A stretch of DNA of 39,871 nt from Candidatus Brevefilum sp. (GCA_019428905.1 JAHYJN010000025.1:1-39871); one strand, 5' to 3'; positions 8,762 through 17,899 are shown, counted from the first letter of the stretch. Notes: generated by a model from the letters alone, not told the origin. Made by a program: numbers and translations.

Positions 8762-9051
8762 TTTTCCGCCTAGCTTAATAAACCTTACTCATCTGTCGAT
8801 GCCCATAATTTGGGCAATCTTTCCAAAGATGTTAGAAAATCATCAATCATCCTGTTCGTGTGCGAACATAATTCTTATATTATGTTAATCATATCATAAT
8901 TAACTTGAAAAATATCAACTTGTATAAACAATAAGCCGCTTTTGATTAAGTGGCTGAACAGTCCTCGATTGGTTTCACATAAAGCCATACGAAAAGGTAC
9001 ACCTCAGAAGACAAGGTCCTACCTGACAAAATCACAGCCAATACTCTGATT
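8762..9051 (-). promoter_or_regulatory. Upstream region of the PlsY-like operon with palindromes
   Basis: No gene is seen in these 290 bases. Two inverted repeats stand out: GTTCGTGTGCGAAC at 8854-8867 (perfect apart from the 4-base centre) and GTTAAT...ATTAAC at 8884-8904 in very AT-rich DNA. On the minus strand a TTGATA hexamer followed by AT-rich -10-like sequence overlaps the second palindrome. I infer promoter plus operator for the minus-strand operon; the regulator is unknown. Confidence 0.4.
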
Positions 9052-10044
9052 TCAACTTCTACGGCGTTTCTTAAAAGCATCAATCACCGCTGCTAAGGCG
9101 GCCGTGTCATCCAGCTTGGCCCCCAGTTTTGAAAGCGCCAGGCGCGGCAGCAAGCGTGCTTCTGCGCCGCCGTAGCGCAGAACCGCATCCCGCAAGGGAC
9201 TCAGCAACGCTTCACCCAACACATCGCCAGGATGTCCAAAGACGGCCAGTTCCGGGTCCAGGGTGAAGATCAGCCACAGCAGCGCCTTCCCCAGGTGATC
9301 GGCGGCTTCCGCCACCACTTGCAGGGCTTCCGCCTGGCCGGCGTTGACCGCTTGCACCAATTCATAGGGGTCAGGCGGGGTCGGCCAAATATCAGGATAG
9401 CGGATACGAGCCATTTCCGCCATCCCCAGGCCGCTGGCAAAACCGGTCAGCGAGCCGGGCGCACCCAAGCCCGCTGGCCCGCTTTCAGCCATACGCATAC
9501 ATCCAATCTCACCAGCCGCGTCATTCGATCCGTGGCAAATGGCGCCCCCCTGGATGATGCCCACCGCCACCACGGGTTCGAGGTCTATAAAAATCTGGTC
9601 AGCCACGCCGGTCCCAGCGCCAAAGTACATCTCGGCCAGCGCACCGGCATTGCTGCGCTGCTCGATGAACACCGGCAGGTTATAGCGCACGCCCAGCCTA
9701 CCCTTGAGGGGTGCCTCATCCCACCGCGGCAGGTCCTGGGGCGACATCATAATCCCCCGGTGGAGGTCGACCGGGCCGCTGACGGCCAATGAGATCACCT
9801 CCGGGCTGCTCAGTCCCTGGGCGCGGCACAGCTTGAGCAGCTTATCCGCCTGGGCACAGATCGCATCAAATCCCGCTAAAAAGTCCGTGTCCGCAGGTGT
9901 TTCCACTTGCAGTCGCTCGTAGACCAGCCCGTTCATATCGCCATAAACTGCAACCGTTTTCAAACCGCTGACGTTAATCCCCAGGATCTTGGACGTGATG
10001 CTCAGCTCATCCAAGCTGTTGTCATATTGCTGTGAGGCCATCAT
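9052..10044 (-). CDS. ROK-family protein (sugar kinase-like) lacking the zinc motif
   Basis: The 330-residue sequence begins directly with the ROK sugar-kinase/ASKHA fold (SKILGINVSGLKTVAVYGDMNG), with no N-terminal helix-turn-helix, so it is of the kinase type rather than the NagC/XylR regulator type. The stretch VVAVGIIQGGAICHGSNDAAGEIG matches the ROK core. The usual zinc-binding CxCGxxGCxE segment just after it is absent (here IGCMRMAESGPAGLGAPG), as in some divergent ROK proteins. I infer a sugar or amino-sugar kinase of unknown specificity, or a non-catalytic derivative. The start could also be the second ATG at 10041. It is divergent from the TetR gene, across a 336-bp spacer. Confidence 0.8.
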   Translation of the reverse strand: MMASQQYDNSLDELSITSKILGINVSGLKTVAVYGDMNGLVYERLQVETPADTDFLAGFDAICAQADKLLKLCRAQGLSSPEVISLAVSGPVDLHRGIMMSPQDLPRWDEAPLKGRLGVRYNLPVFIEQRSNAGALAEMYFGAGTGVADQIFIDLEPVVAVGIIQGGAICHGSNDAAGEIGCMRMAESGPAGLGAPGSLTGFASGLGMAEMARIRYPDIWPTPPDPYELVQAVNAGQAEALQVVAEAADHLGKALLWLIFTLDPELAVFGHPGDVLGEALLSPLRDAVLRYGGAEARLLPRLALSKLGAKLDDTAALAAVIDAFKKRRRS

Positions 10045-10271
10045 TGATCGAATGCTCCGCTTCCCAGAAGGTGGTATGCCGTAACTGCTCAGGGGGACGT
10101 GCTGCTGAAGGGCGCCCTGGACGCTGAGTAGTTAGGTTATGCCTAATTATAAGCGAATGAGGCACTTTAAGATTTCGTACCGCGTTCGCATCCCAAGGGT
10201 TAATCAAAATGAGATAGGCTTGCCTCCTATGAACTAAACCTAAATCAGTGCCCTTGAAGCGCGGTTAAGCC

Positions 10272-10299
10272 TTGACAAAAGACAGAAAAACCTTATAAT
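10272..10299 (+). promoter_or_regulatory. Strong sigma-70-type promoter of the TetR/radical SAM operon
   Basis: TTGACA (10272-10277) and TATAAT (10294-10299) are both exact consensus hexamers, 16 bp apart. The start point would be near 10306, leaving a leader of about 75 bases. This is the best-matching promoter in the window. Confidence 0.8.
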
Positions 10300-10357
10300 G
10301 ACCTGTACAATTATATACATCTGTCTATTATTTTACACTTCATAATTATCTGTCTTT
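10278..10357. promoter_or_regulatory. Candidate TetR operator cluster
   Basis: AAAGACAG (10278-10285), lying between -35 and -10, is the exact reverse complement of CTGTCTTT (10350-10357); a further CTGTCT lies at 10321-10326. Between them, at the expected start point, is the imperfect palindrome TGTACAATTATATACA (10304-10319). Location over the promoter of a TetR-type gene suggests autorepression. This is inference from position and symmetry only. Confidence 0.45.
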
Positions 10358-10380
10358 TATTACGGAAAGATAGGCGAGCA

Positions 10381-11115
10381 ATGGCCAGGCATTTGGATAG
10401 GCGCGTTCAGCGCACACGAAAATCACTGCAAGATTCCTTGATGGCGTTGATCCTTGAAGAGGGCTACGACGAAATCTCCATCCAGGACATCACCGAAAAA
10501 GCCAACCTCGGGCGGGCCACCTTTTACCTGCACTTTAAGGATAAAGACGAGCTGCTGCTGGAAGTGATGAACCAGCTCATCGTCGACTTTATGGACCAGG
10601 CCCCCCAGCTAACCGAGGCTCAATGGCACCTGAAGGACACCAAGACGATCGTCAAGCTGTTCGATTTCGCAGCCGCAAACTATGACTTATACCGTATCCT
10701 GACCATTGGCAGCGGTGGCATCACGGCCTCTCGCCAGTTACACCACAGCATCGCTGAAAACATTAAGGGCTTTATCCAGGCAGAATTAGACACCCTCAAC
10801 GCAGAACCGGTCCTGCCGGTTGACTTCATCGCCAACCACTTCAGCGGCTCCCTGCTGGCCACCATCTATTGGTGGCTCGATAACGACCTGCCCTATACCG
10901 CTGAAGAAATGGCGACCATGTTCCAAAAGATCAACCTGGTCGACCGGGATAACCTGTTAGACATCAAGCAACCCGATGCGGCGCCAGAGACACAGCCAGC
11001 CAAAAGAAAAAAACGTACGAAAGACAAACCACACAAAACCAAGGCAGAAGTCGAAATCGACCCCAACGAGATCACCCAAGAGACGATCAACGCCGTTGAT
11101 GATGAAAGTGCATGA
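10381..11115 (+). CDS. TetR/AcrR-family transcriptional regulator
   Basis: This 244-residue protein has an N-terminal TetR DNA-binding domain (about 10-58; SIQDITEKANLGRATFYLHFKDKDELL, with the characteristic second half of the helix-turn-helix). A helical ligand-binding domain runs to about 190. After it comes an unusual hydrophilic tail (about 196-244) rich in Lys and Glu (AKRKKRTKDKPHKTK), probably disordered. TetR proteins usually bind a small molecule and release DNA. It is preceded by a strong promoter overlapped by symmetric sites, and followed 9 bases later by the radical SAM gene, so it probably controls its own operon. Confidence 0.92.
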   Translation: MARHLDRRVQRTRKSLQDSLMALILEEGYDEISIQDITEKANLGRATFYLHFKDKDELLLEVMNQLIVDFMDQAPQLTEAQWHLKDTKTIVKLFDFAAANYDLYRILTIGSGGITASRQLHHSIAENIKGFIQAELDTLNAEPVLPVDFIANHFSGSLLATIYWWLDNDLPYTAEEMATMFQKINLVDRDNLLDIKQPDAAPETQPAKRKKRTKDKPHKTKAEVEIDPNEITQETINAVDDESA

Positions 11116-11124
11116 GGTAAATTG

Positions 11125-12603
11125 ATGAACATTTTACTGGTATACCCGCAATTCCCTGACACTTTTTGGAGCTTTAAACACGCCCTCAAGTTCGTGCACA
11201 AGAAAGCCTCCTCACCGCCCCTGGGGCTGCTGACCGTGGCAGCCATGCTGCCCGGAACCTGGGAAAAACGCCTGGTCGATATGAACATTCAAGACCTGAA
11301 GACCAGTGACCTGGACTGGGCGGATATGGTGCTGATCAGCGCCATGACCGTGCAGCGGGAGTCGACCCACGAGCTGATCGCCATCGCTCGGCAAGCGGGC
11401 AAGGTGATTGTGGCTGGCGGACCGCTGTTCACCGCCGAACCGGAAGGCTTCCCGGAGGTTGACCACCTGATCCTCAACGAGGCGGAGATCACTCTGCCGC
11501 TGTTCCTGTCTGACCTGGGTCGCGGCAAACCGGAACGGGTCTATCAAACCGACGAATTTGCTGACATCACCACCACCCCGGTTCCCCTATGGGAACTGGT
11601 TGATTTGCGCCACTATGACTCGCTCAGCTTGCAGTTCACCCGCGGCTGCCCGTTCAATTGTGATTTTTGTAATGTGACCGCGCTCTTAGGTCACCGGATG
11701 CGGATCAAAACCACCCAGCAATTGATCACCGAATTGGATAAGATTTACAGCCTGGGGTGGCGCCGTGGGATCTTCATCGTCGACGACAACTTCATCGGCA
11801 ACAAACAGATCCTCAAAAAAGAAGTCCTCCCGGCAATGATCGAATGGCGCAAAGGCAAAAAAAGCGGCCGTTTAACCACAGAAGCCTCGGTGAACCTCTC
11901 CGATGATGACGAATTGATCGAATTGATGGTTAAAGCCGGGTTCACCCAGGTGTTTGTGGGCATTGAAACCCCGGACGATGTGGCTTTAGCCGAGTGCTCC
12001 AAAAGCCAGAACCGCAACCGCGACCTGGTTAGCTCGGTGCGCAAGCTCCAGCGCATGGGTCTACAGGTGATGGGCGGTTTCATCGTTGGGTTTGACAGTG
12101 ATGACGAAACCATCTTTGAGCGAATGATCGATTTCATCCAGCAAAGCGGGATCGTGACGGCCATGGTCGGACTGTTGCAAGCACCTATCGGTACCCAGCT
12201 TTACCAGCGCATGCTGCGGGAAGGACGCATCCGCAACGCCTATTCCGGCGATAACGTCGATGGCGAGACCAACATTGTCCCTAAAATGGACCTAGGGCAG
12301 TTAAAGCAAGGCTACCGCAAGATCCTTGATTCGATTTATTCCGCCAAGGGTTTCTATGAAAGGGTGCGCACCTTCCTCAAGGATTACAACCCAGCGCGTC
12401 ACGCCGTCACCCTGCAATGGGAAGAAATCGCTGCCTTCCTATCTTCCATGGTTGAGATCGGCGTCAAGAGCAAAGAACGCTGGCATTACTGGCGCTTGTT
12501 CTTTTGGACGCTGTTCCACTTCCCAAAGAAGTTCCCCCTAGCGATCACCTTCACCATCTATGGCTACCACTTCCGCAAGGTCAACCAGCTGCATGTGGTC
12601 TAG
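11125..12603 (+). CDS. B12-binding-type radical SAM protein with C-terminal DUF4070-like region
   Basis: A 492-residue protein. The N-terminal region (about 1-145; ILLVYPQFP, SSPPLGLLTVAAMLP, VDMNIQDL) is a cobalamin-binding-like Rossmann domain without the classic DxHxxG, so base-off B12 binding is uncertain. The radical SAM core carries CPFNCDFC (Cys175, 179, 182) and GIFIVDDNFIGN, a typical P-methyltransferase/HpnJ-like pattern. The C-terminal part (GYRKILDSIYSAKGFYERV) resembles DUF4070. I choose ATG 11125 over TTG 11122 because the GAGGT ribosome site at 11114-11118 is then 6 bases away. Such enzymes methylate or rearrange lipids and natural products; the substrate is unknown. Co-transcribed with TetR. 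Confidence 0.88.
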   Translation: MNILLVYPQFPDTFWSFKHALKFVHKKASSPPLGLLTVAAMLPGTWEKRLVDMNIQDLKTSDLDWADMVLISAMTVQRESTHELIAIARQAGKVIVAGGPLFTAEPEGFPEVDHLILNEAEITLPLFLSDLGRGKPERVYQTDEFADITTTPVPLWELVDLRHYDSLSLQFTRGCPFNCDFCNVTALLGHRMRIKTTQQLITELDKIYSLGWRRGIFIVDDNFIGNKQILKKEVLPAMIEWRKGKKSGRLTTEASVNLSDDDELIELMVKAGFTQVFVGIETPDDVALAECSKSQNRNRDLVSSVRKLQRMGLQVMGGFIVGFDSDDETIFERMIDFIQQSGIVTAMVGLLQAPIGTQLYQRMLREGRIRNAYSGDNVDGETNIVPKMDLGQLKQGYRKILDSIYSAKGFYERVRTFLKDYNPARHAVTLQWEEIAAFLSSMVEIGVKSKERWHYWRLFFWTLFHFPKKFPLAITFTIYGYHFRKVNQLHVV

Positions 12604-13055
12604 CCGCATGTCCTCTTGCTGTATGTTCTCTGGTTGCTGATCAAATTGATCAATTCCATTCAGGAAAACTTGGAGTCGCCAGCACCTTGCATCGCTTGCA
12701 AACCCTGATGTGCTAGTTTTTTTAATAATTTAAGAATATTCACCTTCCTAAGCCTGCAAACGCGCAACATTACCACGCTAACCCTGATATAATGGGTCAC
12801 GGCACGCTGCAGCAAATTCCACACCCTGGTGAGTCACCTGGGTGCGCCTTGGCAGCCAGCCCTCAGCCTGACAATTCAACCCATTAAAACCGGTCATCGC
12901 TTTGACTTTTAGCTATGATTGTCTTAAAATTGGGGGTTGCGTGGCATTATACTTGATAAAATTTTAACTTCTCAGCGCGTGAAGGCGCCCTTCAGCAGCA
13001 GCGCTGCCTGAGCAGTTATAAAAAAATTATAAAAGGAGCAAGGAAGGTCTCTTAA
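12604..13055. other. 452-bp intergenic region before the EF-G-like gene
   Basis: No gene is supported. It contains an imperfect hairpin ACCCTGGTG/CACCTGGGT at 12823-12843 (one mismatch), a TATAAT at 12788-12793 without a good -35, and a proximal promoter for the EF-G-like gene at 12902-12930. A ribosome site (AAGGAAGG, about 13040-13047) precedes the ATG at 13056. Confidence 0.5.
12902..12930 (+). promoter_or_regulatory. Promoter of EF-G-like gene
   Basis: TTGACT (12902-12907) and TAAAAT (12925-12930) are 17 bp apart. The leader would be about 120 bases. Confidence 0.55.
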
Positions 13056-15128
13056 ATGAAAGAATATAAAACCGAATCGATCCGTAACATTGTCCTGGCA
13101 TCCCACAGTAATTCTGGGAAGACCATGCTGGTGGAGGCCCTGGCGAACTTCACCGGCGCCACCACGCGCATGGGCCAGGTTGAAGACGGCACCACCATTG
13201 CCGACTTCGAAGAAGAAGAAATTCGACGCGGGATATCGCTGTTCACCGCCGTTGTGCCCGTTGAATACAATGGCTTAAAACTCAACCTATTCGATACGCC
13301 CGGCTACACCGATTTTATCGGTGAGGTCATCTCCGCCATGCGGGTTGCCGATGGCGCGCTGATCCTGGTAGATTCCGTCGCAGGCCTTGAGGTCGGCACC
13401 GAAATGGCCCTGCAATACAGCGAGCAATTTAACATCCCCAGGATGCTGTTGATCAACAAGATGGAACGTGAGAATGCCAATTTTGCCAAGGCCCTCGAAT
13501 CCGTTCAAAGCCATGTCGAAACCCGGCTGATCCCCTTGCAGCTGCCATGGGGCGAAAAAGCAGATTTCAAAGGCGTGATTGATCTGCTCTCGATGAAGGC
13601 CTACAAAGGTAACGGCAAAGAAATCGTAGATATCCCGGCGGAATTCCAGGCGCAAGCAGAAGAAGCCCACCTAGCCCTGGTAGAAGCGGCCGCTGAAGGC
13701 GAAGACGCCCTGTTAGAAAAATACTTTGAAAACGGCGACCTGACCGACCAGGAGATCATCCGCGGCTTGCGCAGCACGATCTGGGCGGGCAACTTCATCC
13801 CGGTTATGGTCTCAGCTGGCGCCAACAAGATCGGTTTAGCCCCTTTGCTCAACGTCCTGGCCAACCTGATGCCCTCCCCGGCCGATGTCGCACCGGCCAA
13901 AGCCACCAACGCTAAGGGCGAGGAAATCACCCTCGAGCCCAAGGATGACGGTCCATTGGCAGCCTTTGTGTGGAAGACCACCGCTGATCCCTTCGTCGGA
14001 AAACAAACCTTCTTCCGTGTCTATTCCGGGAAAATGGTGGCAGATGAGCGCATTTGGAACAGTAATAAGGGTGAGGAAGAACGCCTGACCGGTATGCAGG
14101 TCCCCTATGGCAAAGAGGGTACACCCGCCAGTCAACTGCACAGCGGCGATATCGGTCTGGTGGCAAAATTGAGCGTCACCACCACCGGTGACACCTTATC
14201 CAGGAAAGAGAACCCCATCAAACTTTCATCAGCGGATTACCCGAATGCCCTCTACCAGGTGGCAGTGTTCCCCAAGACCCAATCGGATGCAGCCAAACTC
14301 AGCACCACCCTCTCCCGCCTATGCGAAGAGGACATGACCCTCTCATGGCACAATGAACCCGCCACCCGCCAAACGATCTTGCAAGGGATGGGCGATCAGC
14401 ACATTGATGTCGCCATCCGCCGTGCAGAAGGCAAGTTCCAGCTTGGTCTTGAAATCCAGGAGCCCAAGGTGCCCTACGAAGAGCGCATCACCCGCGAGAA
14501 TGCCGCCATGTACCGCCACAAGAAGCAGACCGGCGGCGCCGGCCAGTTTGGCGAGGTGCACTTAAGGGTCAGCCCGCTCCAGGAAGAGGATTTTGAGTTT
14601 TCCAACGACGTTTTTGGCGGTTCGATCTCCAATAACTTTTTACCCTCAATTGAAAAAGGCGTTCGCAATGTGATGAAAGAGGGTGTGGTCGCTGGTTACC
14701 CGGTGCACAATGTCAAGGTCTCGGTGTACGATGGTAAAGAGCACCCGGTCGATTCCAAACCGATCGCCTTCGAGATTGCCGGTCGCGAAGCCTTCAAGCT
14801 GGCGTTCAAAGGCGCCGGGGCGGTTTTATATGAGCCGATCATGCAGGTCGAGGTGATCGTCCCCGAATCAAACATGGGTGACATCCTGGGTGATATGAAC
14901 TCCCGCCGTGCGCGCGTCCAGGGTATGGATACCCAAAAGGGCCGCTCAATTGTCAAAGCACATGTGCCTTTGGCAGAAATGCTGCGCTACACCACCACAT
15001 TGCGCTCAATGACCGGCGGCCGCGGCTACTTCACCATGGCCTTTGATCATTACGAGATGGTTCCGCAACACCTGGCACAAGATATCATCGATGCCAAACG
15101 CCGCGAAGACGAAGAAAAAGAAGATTAA
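13056..15128 (+). CDS. Elongation factor G-like GTPase (EF-G paralogue)
   Basis: This 690-residue protein has full EF-G length, with GTPase, domain II, and domains III-V (C-terminal GRGYFTMAFDHYEMVP). The G motifs differ from housekeeping EF-G: G1 is SHSNSGKT (residues 16-23) rather than AHIDAGKT, the switch-I RGIT segment reads RRGIS (57-61), and G4 is NKME (134-137) where NKMD is usual. DTPG (80-83) is intact. This pattern matches the EF-G-like or EF-G2 subfamily found beside a normal fusA in several phyla. The role of that subfamily is unsettled; ribosome-associated GTPase activity without normal translocation has been reported for some members. It is monocistronic, with its own promoter and terminator. 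Confidence 0.92.
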   Translation: MKEYKTESIRNIVLASHSNSGKTMLVEALANFTGATTRMGQVEDGTTIADFEEEEIRRGISLFTAVVPVEYNGLKLNLFDTPGYTDFIGEVISAMRVADGALILVDSVAGLEVGTEMALQYSEQFNIPRMLLINKMERENANFAKALESVQSHVETRLIPLQLPWGEKADFKGVIDLLSMKAYKGNGKEIVDIPAEFQAQAEEAHLALVEAAAEGEDALLEKYFENGDLTDQEIIRGLRSTIWAGNFIPVMVSAGANKIGLAPLLNVLANLMPSPADVAPAKATNAKGEEITLEPKDDGPLAAFVWKTTADPFVGKQTFFRVYSGKMVADERIWNSNKGEEERLTGMQVPYGKEGTPASQLHSGDIGLVAKLSVTTTGDTLSRKENPIKLSSADYPNALYQVAVFPKTQSDAAKLSTTLSRLCEEDMTLSWHNEPATRQTILQGMGDQHIDVAIRRAEGKFQLGLEIQEPKVPYEERITRENAAMYRHKKQTGGAGQFGEVHLRVSPLQEEDFEFSNDVFGGSISNNFLPSIEKGVRNVMKEGVVAGYPVHNVKVSVYDGKEHPVDSKPIAFEIAGREAFKLAFKGAGAVLYEPIMQVEVIVPESNMGDILGDMNSRRARVQGMDTQKGRSIVKAHVPLAEMLRYTTTLRSMTGGRGYFTMAFDHYEMVPQHLAQDIIDAKRREDEEKED

Positions 15129-15153
15129 GCTAGGTCCCTTTAATAACTTAAAC

Positions 15154-15179
15154 GTAAGGGCACGCGACGGCGTGCCCTT
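15154..15179 (+). terminator. Intrinsic terminator of EF-G-like gene
   Basis: A perfect 11-bp stem (TAAGGGCACGC/GCGTGCCCTTA) with a GACG tetraloop begins 26 bases after the stop codon and is followed by TGCTTTTAAT. The T-tract is interrupted, but the stem is strong. Confidence 0.75.
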
Positions 15180-15264
15180 ATGCTTTTAATAATAATCATC
15201 ACAGATTGCAAGTCCTGGCAATTTACCAAATGCTGCTGTGGGGTTTTTATCAATCCAACCTGTT

Positions 15265-16707
15265 TTACAACCCCTCACCCCGAATTAAGACCCACGCCGT
15301 TTTGATAATCACATACAAATCCAACCAAATCGACCAGTTGCTGATGTAATATTCATCCAACTGCAGGCGTTCTTTAAATGAGGTTTCGTTGCGCCCCATC
15401 ACCTGCCACCAGCCGGTGATCCCGGGTTTGACTTTTAGGATGATCTTAGCATAGGTTCCCATATCTGGCAGCTCACGCGGCAGGTAACTGCGCGGCCCGA
15501 TCAGGTTCATATCCCCTTTGAGGACATTGATAAATTGTGGCATTTCATCCAGGCTGTAACGTCGCAGAACCCTGCCGACCCGCGTCACCCGGGGGTCGTT
15601 GGTTAATTTGTGGTATTCCTGGTATTCACGATCGGCTTCGGCGTCCGATGCTAACAATTCATGCAATTTTTCGTCCGCATCCTCATACATGGTGCGGAAT
15701 TTATAGCTGTCAAACGCTTCCCCATCCTGGCCCAAGCGTTTTTGGGTGTAGAGAACAGGACCCTTGGAATCCAACCTCACCAGCGCCGCCAGCAGGATGA
15801 AAATCGGCCAGCTGACCAATAACAACATCAGGGTCAGGATCATATCGAGCACCCGCTTAATGATCGTCTCTTGTTTGTTGAGCAGGTGGTAGCTGGTTTC
15901 AATCGCCAGGGTACCATGCACATCGATCGTCCGTACCCACAAAGAACCAAAAGGCGCTGAATCCAGGATAAAGAGGATGTTGGGAAACACATCTCGCATC
16001 CATTCGAATTCAACAAGATCAAAATCGGCCACTGGATCAGTTAAGACCACATGTTGGATCTTGGATTGTATAACCAAGTCTTTCAGGGCTTGCTGGTTGT
16101 TGAGGGGCAACACGCCCGAAATCGGCTGGTCTGCCATGACGCCAGGGTCAAAATAATAGACAGGACGAAAGCCCAAACGCCGGGTTTGGAGCAACTTTTC
16201 AATCACAGGTGCAATGCGGTCCTGTGAACCGATGACGATCATCGGGATGCCCCACCAGGGGAAGCGGCTGAAGCGGTTGCGGATGGCAAAGCGGCCCAGC
16301 ATCATAAACAGGGCAGATAAAAACCAGGTCAGCACAAAGATCATCCGTGAAAATGCCATCCCCAACTGCTGCAGGAACAGGATCACTCCCAGGAAAACGG
16401 CTGCCAGACCGACCACATACAGCACCTTCTGCATCTCCTGCACGGCAGCCAAGCCAAATCCGGGGTAGAGCCCATTCAGCCAGGCCAGGATGACGGTGAA
16501 GATCACAAAGAAAACCAGGCTGTTAATGATCAAAGGCCAATTGACCACCCCTCCCATCAGGGGCACCAGCAGGTAGCGGATAACGGCCGATAGCATCACA
16601 GCAGAACTAACCGTGATGATGTCGACCATTATTAATAACACATTCACCACGCTGCTGCGGTTTTCCAAGAGGGCTGTATGGAACCTTTTATTCTGATCTC
16701 TGCTCAT
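15265..16707 (-). CDS. Exopolysaccharide polyprenyl-phosphate sugar-1-phosphate transferase (WbaP/WcaJ type)
   Basis: The 480-residue protein starts with four to five membrane helices (about 18-135), has a soluble CoA-binding-like Rossmann domain (about 140-270), a further membrane helix near 285-310, and then the bacterial sugar transferase domain (KRVLDMILTLMLLL, GPVLYTQKRLGQDGEAFDSYKFRTMY, DEMPQFINVLKGDMNLIGPR, VKPGITGWWQV). This family transfers a hexose-1-phosphate from a nucleotide sugar to undecaprenyl phosphate, the first step of capsule or O-unit assembly. The GT4 glycosyltransferase gene immediately upstream on the same strand supports a surface-polysaccharide role. No polymerase or flippase is in the window. 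Confidence 0.94.
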   Translation of the reverse strand: MSRDQNKRFHTALLENRSSVVNVLLIMVDIITVSSAVMLSAVIRYLLVPLMGGVVNWPLIINSLVFFVIFTVILAWLNGLYPGFGLAAVQEMQKVLYVVGLAAVFLGVILFLQQLGMAFSRMIFVLTWFLSALFMMLGRFAIRNRFSRFPWWGIPMIVIGSQDRIAPVIEKLLQTRRLGFRPVYYFDPGVMADQPISGVLPLNNQQALKDLVIQSKIQHVVLTDPVADFDLVEFEWMRDVFPNILFILDSAPFGSLWVRTIDVHGTLAIETSYHLLNKQETIIKRVLDMILTLMLLLVSWPIFILLAALVRLDSKGPVLYTQKRLGQDGEAFDSYKFRTMYEDADEKLHELLASDAEADREYQEYHKLTNDPRVTRVGRVLRRYSLDEMPQFINVLKGDMNLIGPRSYLPRELPDMGTYAKIILKVKPGITGWWQVMGRNETSFKERLQLDEYYISNWSIWLDLYVIIKTAWVLIRGEGL

Positions 16708-16789
16708 GTATCTTTATTTTCCTGAATGATATGGCTTAAAAAGATTGATTCCCTTTTTTCAACCGGTTACTTACCACAGGCTGGTCGTC

Positions 16790-17899
16790 CTAACCGAAAT
16801 AAGCCTGCGCCTTTTCTTCCACAAAGGCCTGCATTTCACGCTTAAAGCGGTTTTTGCTGAACCTCTCGGCGTTTTTTCGGATGACCAGCGGATCAAAGGG
16901 CTGTGAGCGCTCAAAACCTTCAATCGCGTCTGCTAAAGATTCCGGCGTTTGTTGATAGAAAAATTGTCCCGTTTCACCAGGAACCACTGTCTCCAATACA
17001 CCACCTTTTCCATAGGCAATCACAGGCGTCCCGCAAGCCTGGGCCTCGACCGGAACAATCCCAAAATCCTCTTGGGCTGCATACACAAAGGCCCGGGCGC
17101 GCTGTAAAGTGTCTTCAATCACACGGTCACTTTGGAATCCTAAAAAGCTGATATTGTTGGAACCGATCGCTTTCAATGATTTGAGTTCAGGACCATCACC
17201 CATCACCACCAATTTCCTGTCGGGCATTAGGTTGAAGGCGCGCACAATCAGATCAACCTTTTTGTAAGAGACCAAGCGAGAGACGGTCACGTAGAAATCT
17301 TCCTTGTCTTCCCTGACCGTAAAGCGATCAATCTCCACCGGGGGATGAATGACGGTTGCCTCCCGTTTGTATAATTTCATGATACGTCGGGCGATAAACT
17401 GAGAGTTAGCAATGTAATGATCCACACCCGCAACCGTGCGCATATCCCAGATGCGCAGGTAATGTAAGAGCGAGCGGGTGATGAAGCTGCGCAAGCCTTT
17501 CTCTAACCCCCCATCAGATAAGTAGGCTGTCTGCATATCCCAGGCATAGCGCATCGGCGTGTGAAGATAACTGATGTGCAGTTGGTCGGGCCCGGTGATG
17601 ACCCCCTTGGCGATGGCATGGCTGGCAGAAATGACAACATCATAGCCAGTGAGGTCTAATTGTTCAATGGCCAGCGGCATGAGCGGTAGGTAAGCACGGT
17701 GTTTGCGCTTAGAGAATGGCATTTTATTCAGAAAGGACCCGATCACCCGTGTTGACTGGATGATATCCTTGCAGTTGCCGTTTTCGTCGTAGATCAGCGT
17801 GAAAATGGGAGCATCCGGCCAGAGCTCCAACAGCCCTTTGAGGACCTGTTCAGCTCCGCCAAAATCGATCAAATACTCATGGACAAAACAAATTTTCAT
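16790..17899 (-). CDS. Glycosyltransferase family 4 protein
   Basis: The 369-residue protein has a GT-B fold. The N-terminal domain starts MKICFVHEYLIDFGGAEQVL (glycine-rich loop), and the C-terminal domain carries EDFGIVPVEAQACGTPVIAYGKGGVLETV, the EX7E motif that binds the nucleotide-sugar donor in GT4 retaining enzymes. It resembles WbaZ-like mannosyltransferases; donor and acceptor are not determinable. It lies 82 bases before the sugar transferase gene, and the pair probably builds a lipid-linked oligosaccharide on the cytoplasmic face. Confidence 0.93.
   Translation of the reverse strand: MKICFVHEYLIDFGGAEQVLKGLLELWPDAPIFTLIYDENGNCKDIIQSTRVIGSFLNKMPFSKRKHRAYLPLMPLAIEQLDLTGYDVVISASHAIAKGVITGPDQLHISYLHTPMRYAWDMQTAYLSDGGLEKGLRSFITRSLLHYLRIWDMRTVAGVDHYIANSQFIARRIMKLYKREATVIHPPVEIDRFTVREDKEDFYVTVSRLVSYKKVDLIVRAFNLMPDRKLVVMGDGPELKSLKAIGSNNISFLGFQSDRVIEDTLQRARAFVYAAQEDFGIVPVEAQACGTPVIAYGKGGVLETVVPGETGQFFYQQTPESLADAIEGFERSQPFDPLVIRKNAERFSKNRFKREMQAFVEEKAQAYFG

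Larger units (their letters stand above)
10045..10380. promoter_or_regulatory. Divergent promoter region between ROK and TetR genes
   Basis: No gene is supported. The right part holds the strong tetR promoter and nested CTGTCT-type repeats. Farther left, TTAGG(TTATG)CCTAA at 10132-10146 is a small perfect inverted repeat that could regulate the ROK gene. Confidence 0.5.

Noticed and set aside
8854-8867. LexA/SOS box
   Set aside because: The half-sites are in the opposite order (GTTCG...CGAAC) to the Gram-positive CGAAC-N4-GTTCG box, and no SOS gene follows.
10022-10207. Small gene upstream of ROK (61 codons, minus strand)
   Set aside because: It overlaps the ROK start, has no family resemblance or ribosome site, and occupies promoter DNA.
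12504-12716. Small plus-strand gene after the radical SAM gene
   Set aside because: Most of it is an out-of-frame reading of the radical SAM C-terminus.
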